A DNA stretch of 64,000 bases from Strigamia acuminata (Eukaryota; Arthropoda; Chilopoda; Geophilomorpha; Linotaeniidae), in the NCBI GenBank assembly GCA_949358305.1, contig OX442314.1, positions 63,001,369-63,065,368 of the forward strand. The letters are read 5' to 3'. Shown piece after piece: positions 52,701 to 63,984 of this stretch. Each line of letters begins with the position of its first letter. Position 1 is the first letter of the stretch. Under the pieces are notes generated by a model, which saw only the letters and a program-made list of their open reading frames with translations, did not search any database and was not told the DNA's origin. Both the position numbers and the translations under genes were made by a program.

Positions 52701-52845
52701 AATGAAGCTAACCTTGTACATCTTGTGTGGAAATAGTTTGTTTGTTTTTGATTATTACCGTGTTAGTAACTTTTTTAGCTTCAATATGAATTGCTGCACA
52801 TCCAATGCCACTAAATTTATCAGTGTTGCTCGGTCTGTTACCCAT
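49794..52845 (-). CDS. NACHT-LRR (NLR-like) receptor 2
   Basis: Paralogue of 40644-43722 with the same structure: coding exons 52845-52713 and 52645-49794, 67-bp intron, donor CAAG|GTTAGC and acceptor TTTACAG|CA. The product is 994 residues. Walker A G-Q-P-G-F-G-K-T and Walker B F-I-L-D-G-L-D-E are both intact. Similarity to receptor 1 is strongest in the NACHT region; the C-terminal leucine-rich third and the last 60 residues differ more, including small indels, as expected for a diversifying ligand-binding part. The N-terminal exon keeps N-T-D-K-F-S-G and H-I-E-A-K but is otherwise diverged. The acceptor before the coding exon is ACAG near 52858; a good donor GGTAAGT near 52925 supports an upstream untranslated exon. 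Both copies are open, so both are likely functional (inference). Confidence 0.9.
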
Positions 52846-52858
52846 ATTGTTAAAATCT

Positions 52859-55500
52859 CTGTAAAATATTCAAAAGAACTGTTCTGTGAGTGTTTGTTAA
52901 TGGTACAATATTATAATACTTACCGGTATACCTCCTTTGTTGGTTATTACAAATTTCTAGTTTGTGATCGCCTTTATGATAACTGTTCAATCTGTAAGTA
53001 ATTTCACAAGTGAAGTTTAGTCATAAATAACTAATGCCACGTTCAGACTTGAACCACTTATCTACACAACCCGCCCACTTTAAGAAAGTTTTGTGTTCAC
53101 ACAAGGTTCCAGTTTTCTACAACTTAGAACAAAATGGCGACACTTAAAAGTTGTAGAAGTGACTTCTACAACTTGACGTCACAACTCTAAGTTCCGCCCT
53201 TTCCCATCCTTGCCCTGAGATAGGAAATAAACCAGGCTAGCTGTTTGGCCTAAATGTTTCTCCTCTACTTCTCTAATAGAAGTAGATGCTTTATTGTCAT
53301 GTAACCTGACCAACTGTCACTAGGGGGAAAAGATGGAAACTGCATGATGCCTTGTACATTGTATTGTTGGCAATACAATGTACTATTTCAATGCTCTTAA
53401 ACCTGCATTAATTCCTTGTGGTGTCAATACTGTTGATGTTTTGATCAACTATATGGTGTTATATGGTGTTATATGGTCCGAATTAGTGCGACTGTGGCGC
53501 AATCTAGTTTATTATCGTTTATTGTCCCGGACTCGAGAGTTATACTTAGTACAAAAGTAGAACAAATCAATGCAGAATTGCAATTGATTTGTTTGAATGG
53601 TGACATTGGTAAATTATGTTTGGACTCCATTTCAGCACACTCACACTGGATATGATTAACAAATACACCACACGCCCCCATTCTGTCACATGACTGATCG
53701 CACAAAAATCCAAAATATAAAATGGATGCCAAATCAATTTTTATTGCTACTTTCCGCATCAAAATTAAGTACCTTCCAAAACATGTAAAAATTAATAAAA
53801 CACATCAAAATGTAGATAAAAAATAAGATTTTTTTTAAAAAAAAATACATACTTCTAGCCCTAATGGTTCGTTTAATACGAACGAAAATGCGTTTCAGTT
53901 CGTTTCGATAGTGTGGAAACAAGATCGTGACCTACATTTCGGCCCCAAAATCATCAGGTTTACATGCAGACAAAAATTTAAAAAATATGTGAGATTACTA
54001 AACTGGCATCTATCTTTCTTTTAAAAAAAATTCGAAGTTTCTATCTTTAATGGTTCATTAACTGCAAGTAGAAATGCAAACCCCTACCTTTCAATGAATA
54101 AAATTTGGCCAGACATTTTGAAGAGGTGCATTATTGCATTATTGCATGATTACATTATTGAATCTACTACATAACTAATGAATTTGTGTGAACCGTCTAA
54201 AAATAGATCATTCACACTTAAAAATTAGACTTTCTAAAAGTCACAACTTCTGCATAAGTTGTTCATGTGTGAACTACTAGTAAGCATAAATACTTTTGGG
54301 TATGACACTCACAAGAATTCATCTATTAAGTTCAAACAATAATAATTTAAAAAAATTCACTTTACCTTGAAATATGAAGAAAAGTATCCTTATTGAATAT
54401 TGTTGAAAACACAGCAATATAAACGGCTGGTTTAAATGGTCTGCAAACGAGAAGTGGGTGTGTTATTTCTACTACTTGAAGTTTGACCTCTAGTTATTAC
54501 GCCGTTTCTATTCTAGTTTAATCTAATCAAGTATTGTGGATTTTGTGACTTATTGAAATAGATAAGGTGTTGTGGGAAATTTTTATAACATAAAAAGAGC
54601 ATATTTTTTCAAAAAGGAACTTCATGCAACAAAACCTATTTAAATGCTGTTTATTAAAGAATATGTGATAACTGTGTGAAGTTTGTTTTGCTTTCTCCAA
54701 CTCAAAATGGCAGTTTGCAGCTTTGGAAATCATTGTCATTTATAGACGCAAATGTTTATCTTACTGCTACCCCTCTAACTTACCATTCTGTTGAAATTAG
54801 ACCTCCAGTTTAGACAAAATTGTGAAACATTCGTTTTCTATCGAGTCAACATACTGACAAGCAATTTTTTCTCCAAGTCTACATCACATCCGACTGCTGT
54901 TCTTAGCACTCTTCTCTTCCTGTTGTGCTTATGCAACAGTCATGCTGGTTTCCCTCGTAAGGTGGCAGTTGTCAAGGTTTTCTCCAAGTATTTGGCGGAT
55001 TAATAACCTCTGGTTTTTATTTTTACAATCGTGTGTTTCATTCACTTTACATCACCAGATCTACCACATGCTGTTATTCGCAGTCAAAACGTATATAAAA
55101 CTCAAATTTTTGTTTCGAGTAACGAAGAGTGAAAAATGTTTATCAAAATTTTACTTCTTTTTTCACATCTATTGCCGTCAGTCAAACTTTTGCTGCTTCC
55201 AGGTTCTACCGCCAAATGTCAAGTTCGCAAAAAAAGATTAAATCAAACATACCGGTACTATTTGTTAGTTTTGATAAATGAATGTCCACTTCACACATTG
55301 AAAAATAAACAAACTGATGTATTGTCCAATTATGCTTCAAATTACACACAAACGTTTCACGCAGAATTTCACTCACACAGCACAAGTGTAAACAATCCCA
55401 CCATGCAATACAACTCAATATCAATAACAAACTCGTTCCATTAATCAACATAATCTCTAACACAGTAATTATTGTAACAAAACTCTCCAACACTCAAGGT
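52859..55500. other. Upstream region of NACHT gene 2
   Basis: Contains the putative 5' untranslated exon, a solo-LTR remnant and sequence shared with 43734-45850. No additional gene recognised. Confidence 0.5.
53365..53660 (+). repeat. Degenerate solo LTR of the Copia A/B/C group
   Basis: Starts TGTTGGCAATAC. It contains the group's hallmark stem-loop AACAAATCAAT...ATTGATTTGTTT (53561-53594) and a tail GGACTCCATTTCAGCACAC resembling the end of the C LTR. No internal region or partner is present; the right edge and target duplication are unclear. It lies only in unit 2, so it probably entered after the duplication. Confidence 0.6.
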
Positions 55501-56211
55501 TGAACGACGTTAATAGGTTTGGCTACTTCGGCCAAATGACCTCACTGCCTGAAATTGAATGGGCGGAGCTAGTGGCGCATTGGTTATTTTCGGAGTCAGC
55601 TTTCTCATTATTGAGATAGTTTACACAACCAAATGTTTTGTTGAATAACAAAAAAAATGTGACAGTACAGTTTAATTTAATACCATATCGTATCCATTAA
55701 TTTTTCATCCAAATTTATCACACAGGTTTGATTTCAAAAGTCATAAAATCATACAACAGTAATAAAATAAAAAAAAATAGAAATTTATTGATACAATAAA
55801 TTCATGCAATCAAATAATTTAGTTAAGAAAAAATATTTTTGAAAACCATTCCAGCTTATTGTTACGTGGCCCGATTGGCCTAATTGGACCACGTATTATT
55901 TAACTTATTTACTGCTAAATTAACTAAGCAACTAAGAGTGAAATGACCTGACAGACACATGAGCTTGGGTTGAGAATATAACAGAATGTTTTATTCTTTA
56001 ACCTTGAGGTATGTGTGCGGATTTTGTCAGGGGCGAAAGGGTCACGCTTTTTAACATTATGACGGTCTATATGTTGTTTCATTGATCGCGACTGTGTTGC
56101 GGAATTTGCGGATGTTGTTTTGGCCGAGTAATTCGTACGATCGAGCGCATTTTGTTCGTTGTCCTTCAGTGTTCGGTGGGTTTTGTGACCGGTCAAGGGT
56201 TTCGCTAAAAT
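55501..56211. other. AT-rich, no gene seen
   Basis: No coding or structural feature supported. It changes to strongly GC-rich repeats at about 56200. Confidence 0.5.
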
Positions 56212-56560
56212 GTGGTTTTTGGGACACGGGGGGAGGGGGAGACCCCGAACGTGCTGCGACGCGCCGTGACTTGGGCCAAAAACCACCCGATCGGAAACCG
56301 GAACCCGGGCTTCCTTGAGGCGTGGTTTAGGAACGGGGGAGGGGGCCATTCTCCGGCCGCGGTGCAACGCGCCGTGAGTCGGGCAAAAACAACCCGATCG
56401 GAGACACGACGTCGGGCTTCCTCGAGGCGTGGTTTTGGGACGGGGGAGGGGGCCGTTCTCCGGCCGCGTGGCAACGCGCTGTGAGTCGGGCAAAAACGAC
56501 CCGGTTGGAAACGGGACTTCGGGCATCGCCAAGGCGTGGTTTTGGGGTGGGGGCGGCAGT
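56212..56560. repeat. GC-rich minisatellite, 107-110-bp unit
   Basis: Units start at GTGGTTT at 56212, 56322, 56429 and 56536 (spacings 110, 107, 107). Each has a purine-rich GGGGGAGGGGG core, GCAACGCGC and an ACCCGATCGGA-like block. Long frames across it are artefacts of repetition. Confidence 0.85.
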
Positions 56561-56984
56561 TTTGAAAAATTACGTTACAGGCCACGTGGCCAGAAATTGA
56601 ATCCCGCGCTCAAACATTCGTGTCGAGTTAAACGAAAGCCTTTAATGAAAAATAGAAATCGGTTTCCCGATCGTTGAATTAATTTTGCGCCGTGTGCTCC
56701 GATCATTAATTAGAATATCGTATAGACGTTGCGTGAAACAAAGATCGTGCACGTTTCGACCGGTTCACAATTTAAATTTCATCTCGCGGTACACGACGCA
56801 CCATCGCCATTGATCGGTGTTTTCATCACCACATTCAGCAGACTTTGCAGCACTTTCAAATCAAGGCCAGGCATATTTACTGCAAAGTAATGTATGAACC
56901 GTAACGAAGCCTTTGATTCGGAATTGCCTGTAGGCAATTCTGCACTGGTCTCCAATGGGGACATCCGCGCTGGTCTCCTGGGGA

Positions 56985-57342
56985 GTCCGTGCGCGGGAAG
57001 TCCGTGCGCGGACTCCGTGACGCGGCGTCCGTGCACGCGGCGTCCGTGCACGCGGCGTCCGTGCACGCGGCGTCCGTGCACGCGGCGTCCGTGCACGCGG
57101 CGTCCGTGCACGCGGCGTCCGTGCACGCGGCGTCCGTGCACATGGCACATGCGGCGCACGCGGAGTCTGTGCACGGGGAGTCTGTGCGCGGGGAGTTCGT
57201 GCGCGGAGAGTTCGTGAGCGGGAAGTCTGTTGCCGCGGAGTCCGTGACGTGGAGTCCGTGCACGCGGAGTCCGTGCACGCGGAGTCCGTGCACGGGAATC
57301 CATGCACAAGAATCCGTGCACGGAAGTCCGTGTACCGTGTGA
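56985..57342. repeat. 15-bp minisatellite
   Basis: Eight perfect tandem copies of GCGGCGTCCGTGCAC at 57022-57141, flanked on both sides by diverged 15-bp units (AGTCCGTGCACGCGG type), about 23 units in total. Because the unit is a multiple of three, every frame stays open; I regard these frames as non-genic. Confidence 0.92.
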
Positions 57343-58967
57343 TCTTGCCAATTACTACGTGTATCTCAACAACCGTTCACCTTAGAGACTCCTACTTTTT
57401 TTAAAAAAAATAAAGCCAACGACCAGTTTAATTAAGGTGTCTATTTTACTACGAGCCGAAGCGGTATGACATGATCGCACTCGCTCGTCGGATTCTGCGG
57501 AACCCATCAACCTGGGGATTGCGCGCGGCAACGGGTAAAAAACTCTCGACCCGAAAATAACGTGGGGTTGTGTGAAAACCTGGATTTGGATTTTTGTCAA
57601 GGCGCGCGCCGACGCATGGGGAATGTGGGGGTCCCGCCCCTGTGTTCCGAACAAGTCAATTTCACCCCGAAAATATCCCGAAATTACCGATACGTGCATT
57701 TTGAGCCAAAAATATTGATCTTTATGTACATTTTGATTGTTTAGCTTATTTTTTTGAAATTTTATTAATTTTCCTTATCTCCTGTCTTCCTCCCTCATTT
57801 GACACCAAAATGGCCTGCATTGAGGATTTTTCCCATAATCCTTTTCGCACGTATGGAGCGCAAACAGTCGCAATAAATGAATTCAGCGGAATTCGACCTT
57901 GAGTTTGTGACGCCATCTTGAATACGGATAAAAGCACAGAATGGTGTCAATTATTCGAACTGATTGCGGGGCACGGGACAAAAATTGATTAAAAATACAG
58001 ACAAATCTATTAAAAACCAGCAAAAAACTAATAGAAATCCAGAAAATTAATTAAAAATCAACAGATATTCATTTTGTTTGTTTTTGAACAAATTAAGAAC
58101 TTTGAAAACACACGACAATTTTAAAAAGTAAACACCGGGGTCAAATAGACGCCGGGATTCGTTTAAATATAGGTATTTGTGAAATCCCAGTTGTGCAATT
58201 TAATGCTGTACTATCCCAGTGATGGGAGTCAATCTGCCAGAGTGAGTGCGGTGTGGAAGCGGTGGAAATAAATAATAATGCACGGTGATGCGTATCGACA
58301 TGTCTTAACGATAACGCGCTGGTCGGAGTGGAGGCGGTGTGCGCGTTCGTGCGCAATATCGCGTGTAATGCGCACGTCTGAGTGAGCACTAGAAAAATGG
58401 TGCACGCCGGCAGCTCACCAATGTGTCGAGGTCGGCGTACGAGGGCGACTCGCGTCGTACGTCTCAGGCAACGTAAATACGGTGGTTTGGTGTTTACATC
58501 GAACGCACCAAACATGGACCAACTAGCAAATATACAAAACTAACAGTTATTTTAATAAAACGAGGTAACTTACATAGTTGAAACCAAAAAGAAATTTAAA
58601 GGTGACAAAAGACATGGCCGTCGCCATGTGCGCGCGCGCGTGTGTCAAACTGGGAAAATTAATAAACGCCCCGGCGTTTATTCGAGGCAGCACGATAGGT
58701 TTATTAAACGCACATTTCATTTTCACGTGAACAAAACGTGACATTTATTACTGCTCCAACATCTCCCCAACAACACCGACCGCTCCCTTTCTGACCGACG
58801 GCACCCCGTTGAAATTCAGACTGTTTCCCGCCTTGGAAATGACCACCGAAGGCGAGAACCATGACGCGGCCATGGCAAAGGATTTGCCCAAAACCCCGAC
58901 CTTTTTTCTGCCAAAAGTCGGTGCAAGTTTTATACGCAACAAACGCCCAATGTGACAATACCCACGC
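57343..58967. other. No gene seen
   Basis: Mixed-composition sequence with several short open frames without recognisable features. Confidence 0.45.
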
Positions 58968-60055
58968 ACGTGGGCGCGTGTGGACGCTCGATTTACTGGC
59001 ACGTTGGACAAGTTTTTAAAAAAAAAATTCCAATTTCTTACAAAACTTGCATCGATTTTGGTTTAACTCGTCCAACGCGCTGGTAAATCGAGCGCCCACA
59101 TGCGTGGACAGTGTGAGGTCGGGGGCACACGCGTAGACTCTCGACCGTTTTCGGGCACAGTTTGATTCGCCCAAATCTAGCAAAACTTGCACGGACTTTG
59201 GGCAATTTTTGACAAAACTTGCACAGATTTTTGACAAAACTTGCACAGATTTTTGACAAAACTTGCACAGATTTTTGACAAAACTTGCACAGATTTTTGA
59301 CAAAACTTGCACAGATTTTTGACAAAACTTGCACAGATTTTTGTCAATATTTGATAAATTTCCACAGAATTTCAGCAATAAAACCTTTGAAAATGTATCC
59401 AAAAGAGCAGAAATGTCCTGTAAAATATTGCTGAAATTCTGTTGAAATTCATCAAATATTGACAAAATCTGTGACGGGCGGAGGGGCGATCCTTTGGCGG
59501 CCGAGAGAGAGAGAGAGAGGGGACGGCCGGGGCTCCCGTCGACGGGCGGAGGGGCGAGCCTTGGCGGGTTGGACGACCCCCAGCACTGTCCACGCATGTG
59601 GGCGCACGATTTACCGGCGCATTGAACGAGTTTTGAAAAAAGTTTTTTCCTAATTTCTGACAAAACTTGCACCGAATTTTGTCAATATGTGATAAATTTC
59701 TATGGATTTTAAGCAATGTTTTACAGAAGTCCATCCCACAAGGCAGAAATGTCTCGTAAAATATCGCTGAAATTCCGTGGAAATTTGTCAAATTTGTCAA
59801 ATTTTTTTTATACCCGTCCAATGCGCCGGTAAATCGAGCGCGCACGTGTCAGATCGGGCACACCGCGTGGATTCTCGTGCACAGTTTGATGTTCGCAAAA
59901 CTTGCACCGACTTTTGGCAACATTTTACGACACATTTCTGCCCGGTTTGACACATTTCCACAGGATTTTTGTAAAACATTGCTTAAATTCCGTTGAATTT
60001 CATCAAAAATTGTCAAAAGTCGGTGACGGGCGGAGGGGCGAGCTCCGGGCGGCTG

Positions 60056-60086
<31 letters not shown>

Positions 60087-60200
60087 ACGGCCGGGGCTCC
60101 CGCCGACGGGCGGAGGGGCGAGCCTTGGCGGGTTGGACGTGCACTATCTAGGCATGTGGGCGCTCGATTTACCGGCGCGTTGGACGAGTTTTGAACATGT
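58968..60200. repeat. Inverted-repeat satellite-like array
   Basis: A module containing GCTCGATTTACCGGCGCGTT followed by GGACGAGTT occurs in plus orientation near 58985, 59608 and 60163, and in minus orientation near 59068 and 59818. The modules alternate in direction. GACGGGCGGAGGGGCGA blocks occur near 59471, 59540, 60024 and 60104, with (GA)n runs at about 59503 and 60054. No coding function is supported. Confidence 0.8.
59211..59342. repeat. 22-bp minisatellite, six perfect copies
   Basis: Unit GACAAAACTTGCACAGATTT plus TT, six times without a mismatch (6 x 22 = 132 bp). The unit is a diverged building block of the surrounding array. Confidence 0.93.
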
Positions 60201-61691
60201 TTTTTCCTAATTTATGACAAAACTTTCACCGAATTTTATCAATACTTGATAAATTTCCTCAGAATTTTGTCAAAAACCCGTGGAAATGTGTCCAATCGGG
60301 CAGAAGTGTCTCGTTAAATATCGCTAAAATTCTGTGGAAATTTATCAAAAAATGACTTCGTTCGTGGATTTCGGGACATCGGTGAGGTCGTTGATGAATT
60401 CGCCCCATCCCGATAAATCTCGCGCGACAGCAACCATGTGAAAATACCAAATCTTGTACGAATAATAAATCTAGTGAAAATTGCACATATTGCATATTGT
60501 GAGTTAACTCACAATATAAAATCGAATATTGTCTATTGGCACTCCCAGCATTCCCCCGGACATTTTCCGAAAGAGTTTGACCCGACAGGAATAAAAGGAA
60601 TAGTCACCCTCAAAATGCGGATTTTGCGGCTGCCGCGGATTCCGAAGGTTAAATACAAATCATAAACATAACTGAAATCTAAAACTAAACCTAAATGTAA
60701 ACCTAAAATATAAGTTAAACCTTAAGACTAAAGACATGAATAACACCTCTCTCTTATTTGTGTACTAATCACGCCATATACTGGCTGAACATTAATCATT
60801 TGAAAGTCATGGGAAGACTGAGCTCTAAGAGTGTAAGTGGCTCTTTTATATCCAAGTCACCTCCTAATTTCATTCTAATTGACTCGTCCGTGATGTCACC
60901 ATCACGTACGCTGTCTAGTGATAGATTTTGACAATTCCTATATTATTTGCGCTGGTTTGAGACGGTCGGCAGACGACGCGACTCAACCACACGACAACTC
61001 CCTCTTTAAATTTTTTGGTCTCCAAAAACTAAAACAACTAAAATCTAAACTATCCCACGTGTTATTCATTCTAATAATCCTTATTTTAACACTAAAATTG
61101 TGAGTTCTTCCCATGTGTTATTCATATCTTCATGTCTCTTAGTCCCAATAAAATTCACAAAGGAAAAAACAATGTCAATATATCTCATCATACACTTTCA
61201 CAAATTGCAAAAACACTTTTTTGGATTTTTTTTTTCATCAATTATATTACTTTTTTTCTCTTTTTTCTTATTTTCTATACAAAACAAAATTAAATTACAA
61301 ATTAAAATTTCAAACTGGAGGCGGTTTGAGTTTTCCAGTCTCCTCTTCGAATGGTTCCAGTTGAATTCCAATCGTGTTCCAACTTAATTCTAACTGAATC
61401 CAAATTAATCTTCAATCTGTCTATTATGGCTATTATTTAATTTAATGGCTATGAACTTATTAATTATTCAATGTAAAAAATTCCTAAGTTAATAATTCTA
61501 ACTCAATGTCTCGAAAATTATCCACGTTGATTTTGTCTCAAACCCTTCAAATTACCGCAATTTAAATCTTCAGCCTAATTGTTCCAAAATACCAATTGTT
61601 ACTCACTAATTCTCCCAAAAATTCAAGTTGGTAAATTCAAACCAAGCTTTTCTCCAGTCACAACAATATACTTGTGTTCCCTTTGAAAAAC
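60201..61691. other. No gene seen
   Basis: AT-rich, with poly(T)/poly(A) runs around 61210-61300 and AAACCTAAA-like simple sequence near 60680. The 3' LTR of the Gypsy fragment to the right was looked for here and not found. Confidence 0.45.
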
Positions 61692-62369
61692 TTAGTAGAA
61701 AGAAGTGTAATCTCGCCGTGCCTGTTTGCGTAGGCGACGTGACCGGAAACTGCCGTTTTCAGGTGGCCGCGCGTGCGCGTCGTTGTCAACCGCACTTGCG
61801 ACACCTGGTGACGGTTTCGGAAGTTGACTTTTTCCTTTCTCCACCGGAAGTTCGTTCTCAAATAGGCCTCGCAACAATATCTGATCGGCATCGTCGATGA
61901 AACGTTCCGTGGCTGCGGAAACAGGTTTGTTTGACGAATTTACGTTATTTTCCGTGATAATTTCGTCTTGGCTATCTGTTTCTGTCAAATCCTTCGCGAA
62001 TGTAACCTTTTTAGATGTTAAAGGTTTCATAATGTCCTCTGAGATTTCTTCTCTTGATTTATACGGTTTCAGTCGCTCCACGTTCACAATATCCATTTTC
62101 TTACCCGACGAGCTTCGAATTTCGTAATCATTTGGCGCTGTCCGTCGTACTATCTCATATGGACCAGAGAATTGTGGCAGGAGTTTCTCGCTTAGACCAA
62201 CCTTTCTATTTGGTGTTTTCAGGTAAACTAGCTCTCCTGGATCGAATTCCACATGAACTCTGTCCAAATCAAATCTTTTCTTACTTTTTTCACCTTGTTC
62301 TTGTATCCGTTCATTAGAAATTCTCCTTGCTTCCCTGATAAATCTGGAAGTACGCAAAGTGAATTCTTT
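61692..62369 (-). pseudogene. Gypsy integrase C-terminal part (GPY/F region)
   Basis: Same minus-strand frame as 63299-62370, continued after one TGA (62370-62372). Contains the integrase C-terminal module (P-G-E-L-V-Y-L-K, F-S-G-P-Y-E-I-V, V-N-V-E-R-L-K-P-Y) and then a hydrophilic tail to 61692. No ATG is needed if it is the end of a pol frame; the apparent start at 62357 is TTG. Remnant of an element unrelated to G. Confidence 0.8.
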
Positions 62370-63299
62370 TCAAGGAAGGTTTAAGTTGACATCCACGTTG
62401 AGATCAGCTTCATAACCACGCAATAAATAATAAGGAGTGTAACCTGTTGTTTCATGGACTCCAGTATTATAAGAGAAAAGAAGAAAAGGCAAAAATTCAT
62501 CCCAATCCGTATGATCTTTATTTACATAATTTTGCAACATTTTTGCAATTGTTGCATTAAATCTCTCGGTAAGCCCGTTTGTTTTTGGGTGGTACCCGGA
62601 AGTGCTCTTATGGAGGGATTTGAATAATGCAGATATCTCCTTAATCATCTCATTTCTATACTCCGTCCCCTTATCGCTCAAAATCTCTCGTGGGCTTCCT
62701 TCTTTCAGCATGACCTCATAAACAAGGGATTTCGCTGCTTCAAGAGCTGTGCATGCTTGCACCATCTCTGGTTCCAACTGGAATTTTTGAGCAATCTTCA
62801 ACATCTGAGGCATGTATGGCATGAGAATGTTCATATAGCAAGAAATGGACAGCATCACCATTTCTCCATAACTTATGAAAAGTTTTTTAACCTCCTCCAT
62901 GATTTCAGGGTCGTTAACTAAATCTCTCAACTCGTTTGGGGTTTGAAAAGTAGAAATGGCGGTTATGATGTCTTCGTCTTCACCGATTTCCATAACTTTT
63001 CTCATTTTACTGTCAACCAAGTGACGCAACTTGAAACCCTCCTCTATCACTTCGGCCTGCTTCTTGCTGTTACATTTCATAATTTCTTCTTGCTGGTTGA
63101 ACCAGTACTTGAGTAAGTCCATGATGGTGTGGGAAGTTTCTGGGTCTTGCAGAATTTCGTGTACACGTTGTCCAATGCGCAGGACGGTTCCGATTGCGAC
63201 GGCGTTGACAGAAGTGCCGAATTTCGGACAAGCAGCTTTGGGAAGCGCAGAATTAGTTAGCCCGAAAATGCAGGCACTGACAAAAAGGTATCTAATCAT
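62370..63299 (-). CDS. Chimeric ORF: secreted helical N-terminus joined to a Gypsy integrase core
   Basis: 309 codons from ATG 63299. Residues 1-18 form a good signal peptide (M-I-R-Y-L-F-V-S-A-C-I-F-G-L, then small residues). Residues 20 to about 190 are helical, with a few cysteines and no retroelement similarity I can see. From about residue 192 the sequence is the second half of a Gypsy integrase catalytic core: P-R-E-I-L-S-D-K-G-T-E-Y (second Asp), G-Y-H-P-K-T-N-G-L-T-E-R-F-N (catalytic Glu) and Y-T-P-Y-Y-L-L-R-G. The zinc domain and first Asp are absent. A TGA at 62370-62372 ends the frame. Either an element inserted into a secreted-protein gene and fused in frame, or the element lost its 5' part by deletion next to that gene. 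The secreted part is not recognised. Confidence 0.65.
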   Translation of the reverse strand: MIRYLFVSACIFGLTNSALPKAACPKFGTSVNAVAIGTVLRIGQRVHEILQDPETSHTIMDLLKYWFNQQEEIMKCNSKKQAEVIEEGFKLRHLVDSKMRKVMEIGEDEDIITAISTFQTPNELRDLVNDPEIMEEVKKLFISYGEMVMLSISCYMNILMPYMPQMLKIAQKFQLEPEMVQACTALEAAKSLVYEVMLKEGSPREILSDKGTEYRNEMIKEISALFKSLHKSTSGYHPKTNGLTERFNATIAKMLQNYVNKDHTDWDEFLPFLLFSYNTGVHETTGYTPYYLLRGYEADLNVDVNLNLP

Positions 63300-63720
63300 C
63301 TAATTGTATAACAAAGATTAATACGAATACGATAAATACAATACAATACAATATAATACGATATAATACCGTAGGTAGGTAATATTGCGTGTCGATTCCA
63401 AACTAACCTTGGTTAATTTGTTCTTTCTGTTGTCTGCTATCCGAGAAATAGCACAACTGATTGCTTCACAAATCCACTCCCAGCTTTCATATTTTCGAGT
63501 GAAAACAAAAGAAAAAGGATTATTTTTAATGTCTATTGTAATACGCTTATTTTTATTTCTTCATTACTCATGCAGGCCCACATTTGCAGATAAAAATCAG
63601 CTTGAAAAAAGGAATTCAAACAATTACAAATCAAAAGAAATATTTTAATTTATTCACATTTCAATTTCTAAAGATTCTACAATTCATCCTCGTTATATAC
63701 ATTTTAACTCTTTATATATA
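63300..63720. other. No gene seen
   Basis: Upstream side of the chimeric ORF. Contains ATACA/ATATA simple repeats (about 63325-63365) and a short plus-strand frame without features. Confidence 0.4.
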
Positions 63721-63969
63721 TGTGGAGTTTTTCGGGTTTCGACGGGCGATAACGATCGCCAGGGGGCGGGCGGACACGAGGAATATGTTCGCTAGACGTT
63801 TTTGGGGTCAAACAGCCAATCGGGGGCTGTTCCTTGTAGTCAACCAATCAGGGTTGACCAGTGTCATATATGAAGAGGAATTGTTTGTTAATAAAATTAC
63901 TTTTGAATTGAACAAGCGTGTGTCATGTTATTTCTTAGTCAGCTGTCAATTGGTTTTTGATAGTTTACA
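63721..63969 (+). repeat. 5' LTR of a further LTR retrotransposon leaving the window
   Basis: TGTGGAGTTTTTC ... GATAGTTTACA, 249 bp, with two CCAAT-type boxes (about 63810-63850), TATA-like CATATATG near 63868 and AATAAA at about 63890, in the order expected of U3-R. It is followed by a primer-site-like sequence. The partner LTR lies to the right, outside the window. Confidence 0.6.
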
Positions 63970-63984
63970 TCAGAAGTGGGATAG
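63970..63984 (+). promoter_or_regulatory. Putative primer-binding site of the right-edge element
   Basis: TCAGAAGTGGGAT directly follows the LTR. It is complementary to the acceptor/T-arm side of a tRNA-Leu-type 3' end (recalled from tRNA sequences, not searched). Confidence 0.5.

Larger units (their letters stand above)
49628..55500. repeat. Segmental duplication unit 2 (NACHT gene 2 plus upstream region)
   Basis: Second copy of 40484-45850, with additional insertions around 53040-53700 (including a solo-LTR remnant). The offset between equivalent exon starts is 9129 bp. Confidence 0.88.

Noticed and set aside
55924-57351. Arg/Pro-rich and His/Arg-repeat frames of up to 202 codons on both strands
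   Set aside because: Produced by GC-rich minisatellites whose periods keep several frames open at once.
59211-59342. CRISPR-like array
   Set aside because: Direct 22-bp copies are contiguous with no spacers, in a eukaryotic transposon-rich context.
59016-59845. Cys/Lys repeat protein frames (C-K-F-C-Q-K and similar)
   Set aside because: Simple translation of the 22-bp minisatellite and its array; no initiation context or non-repeat domain.
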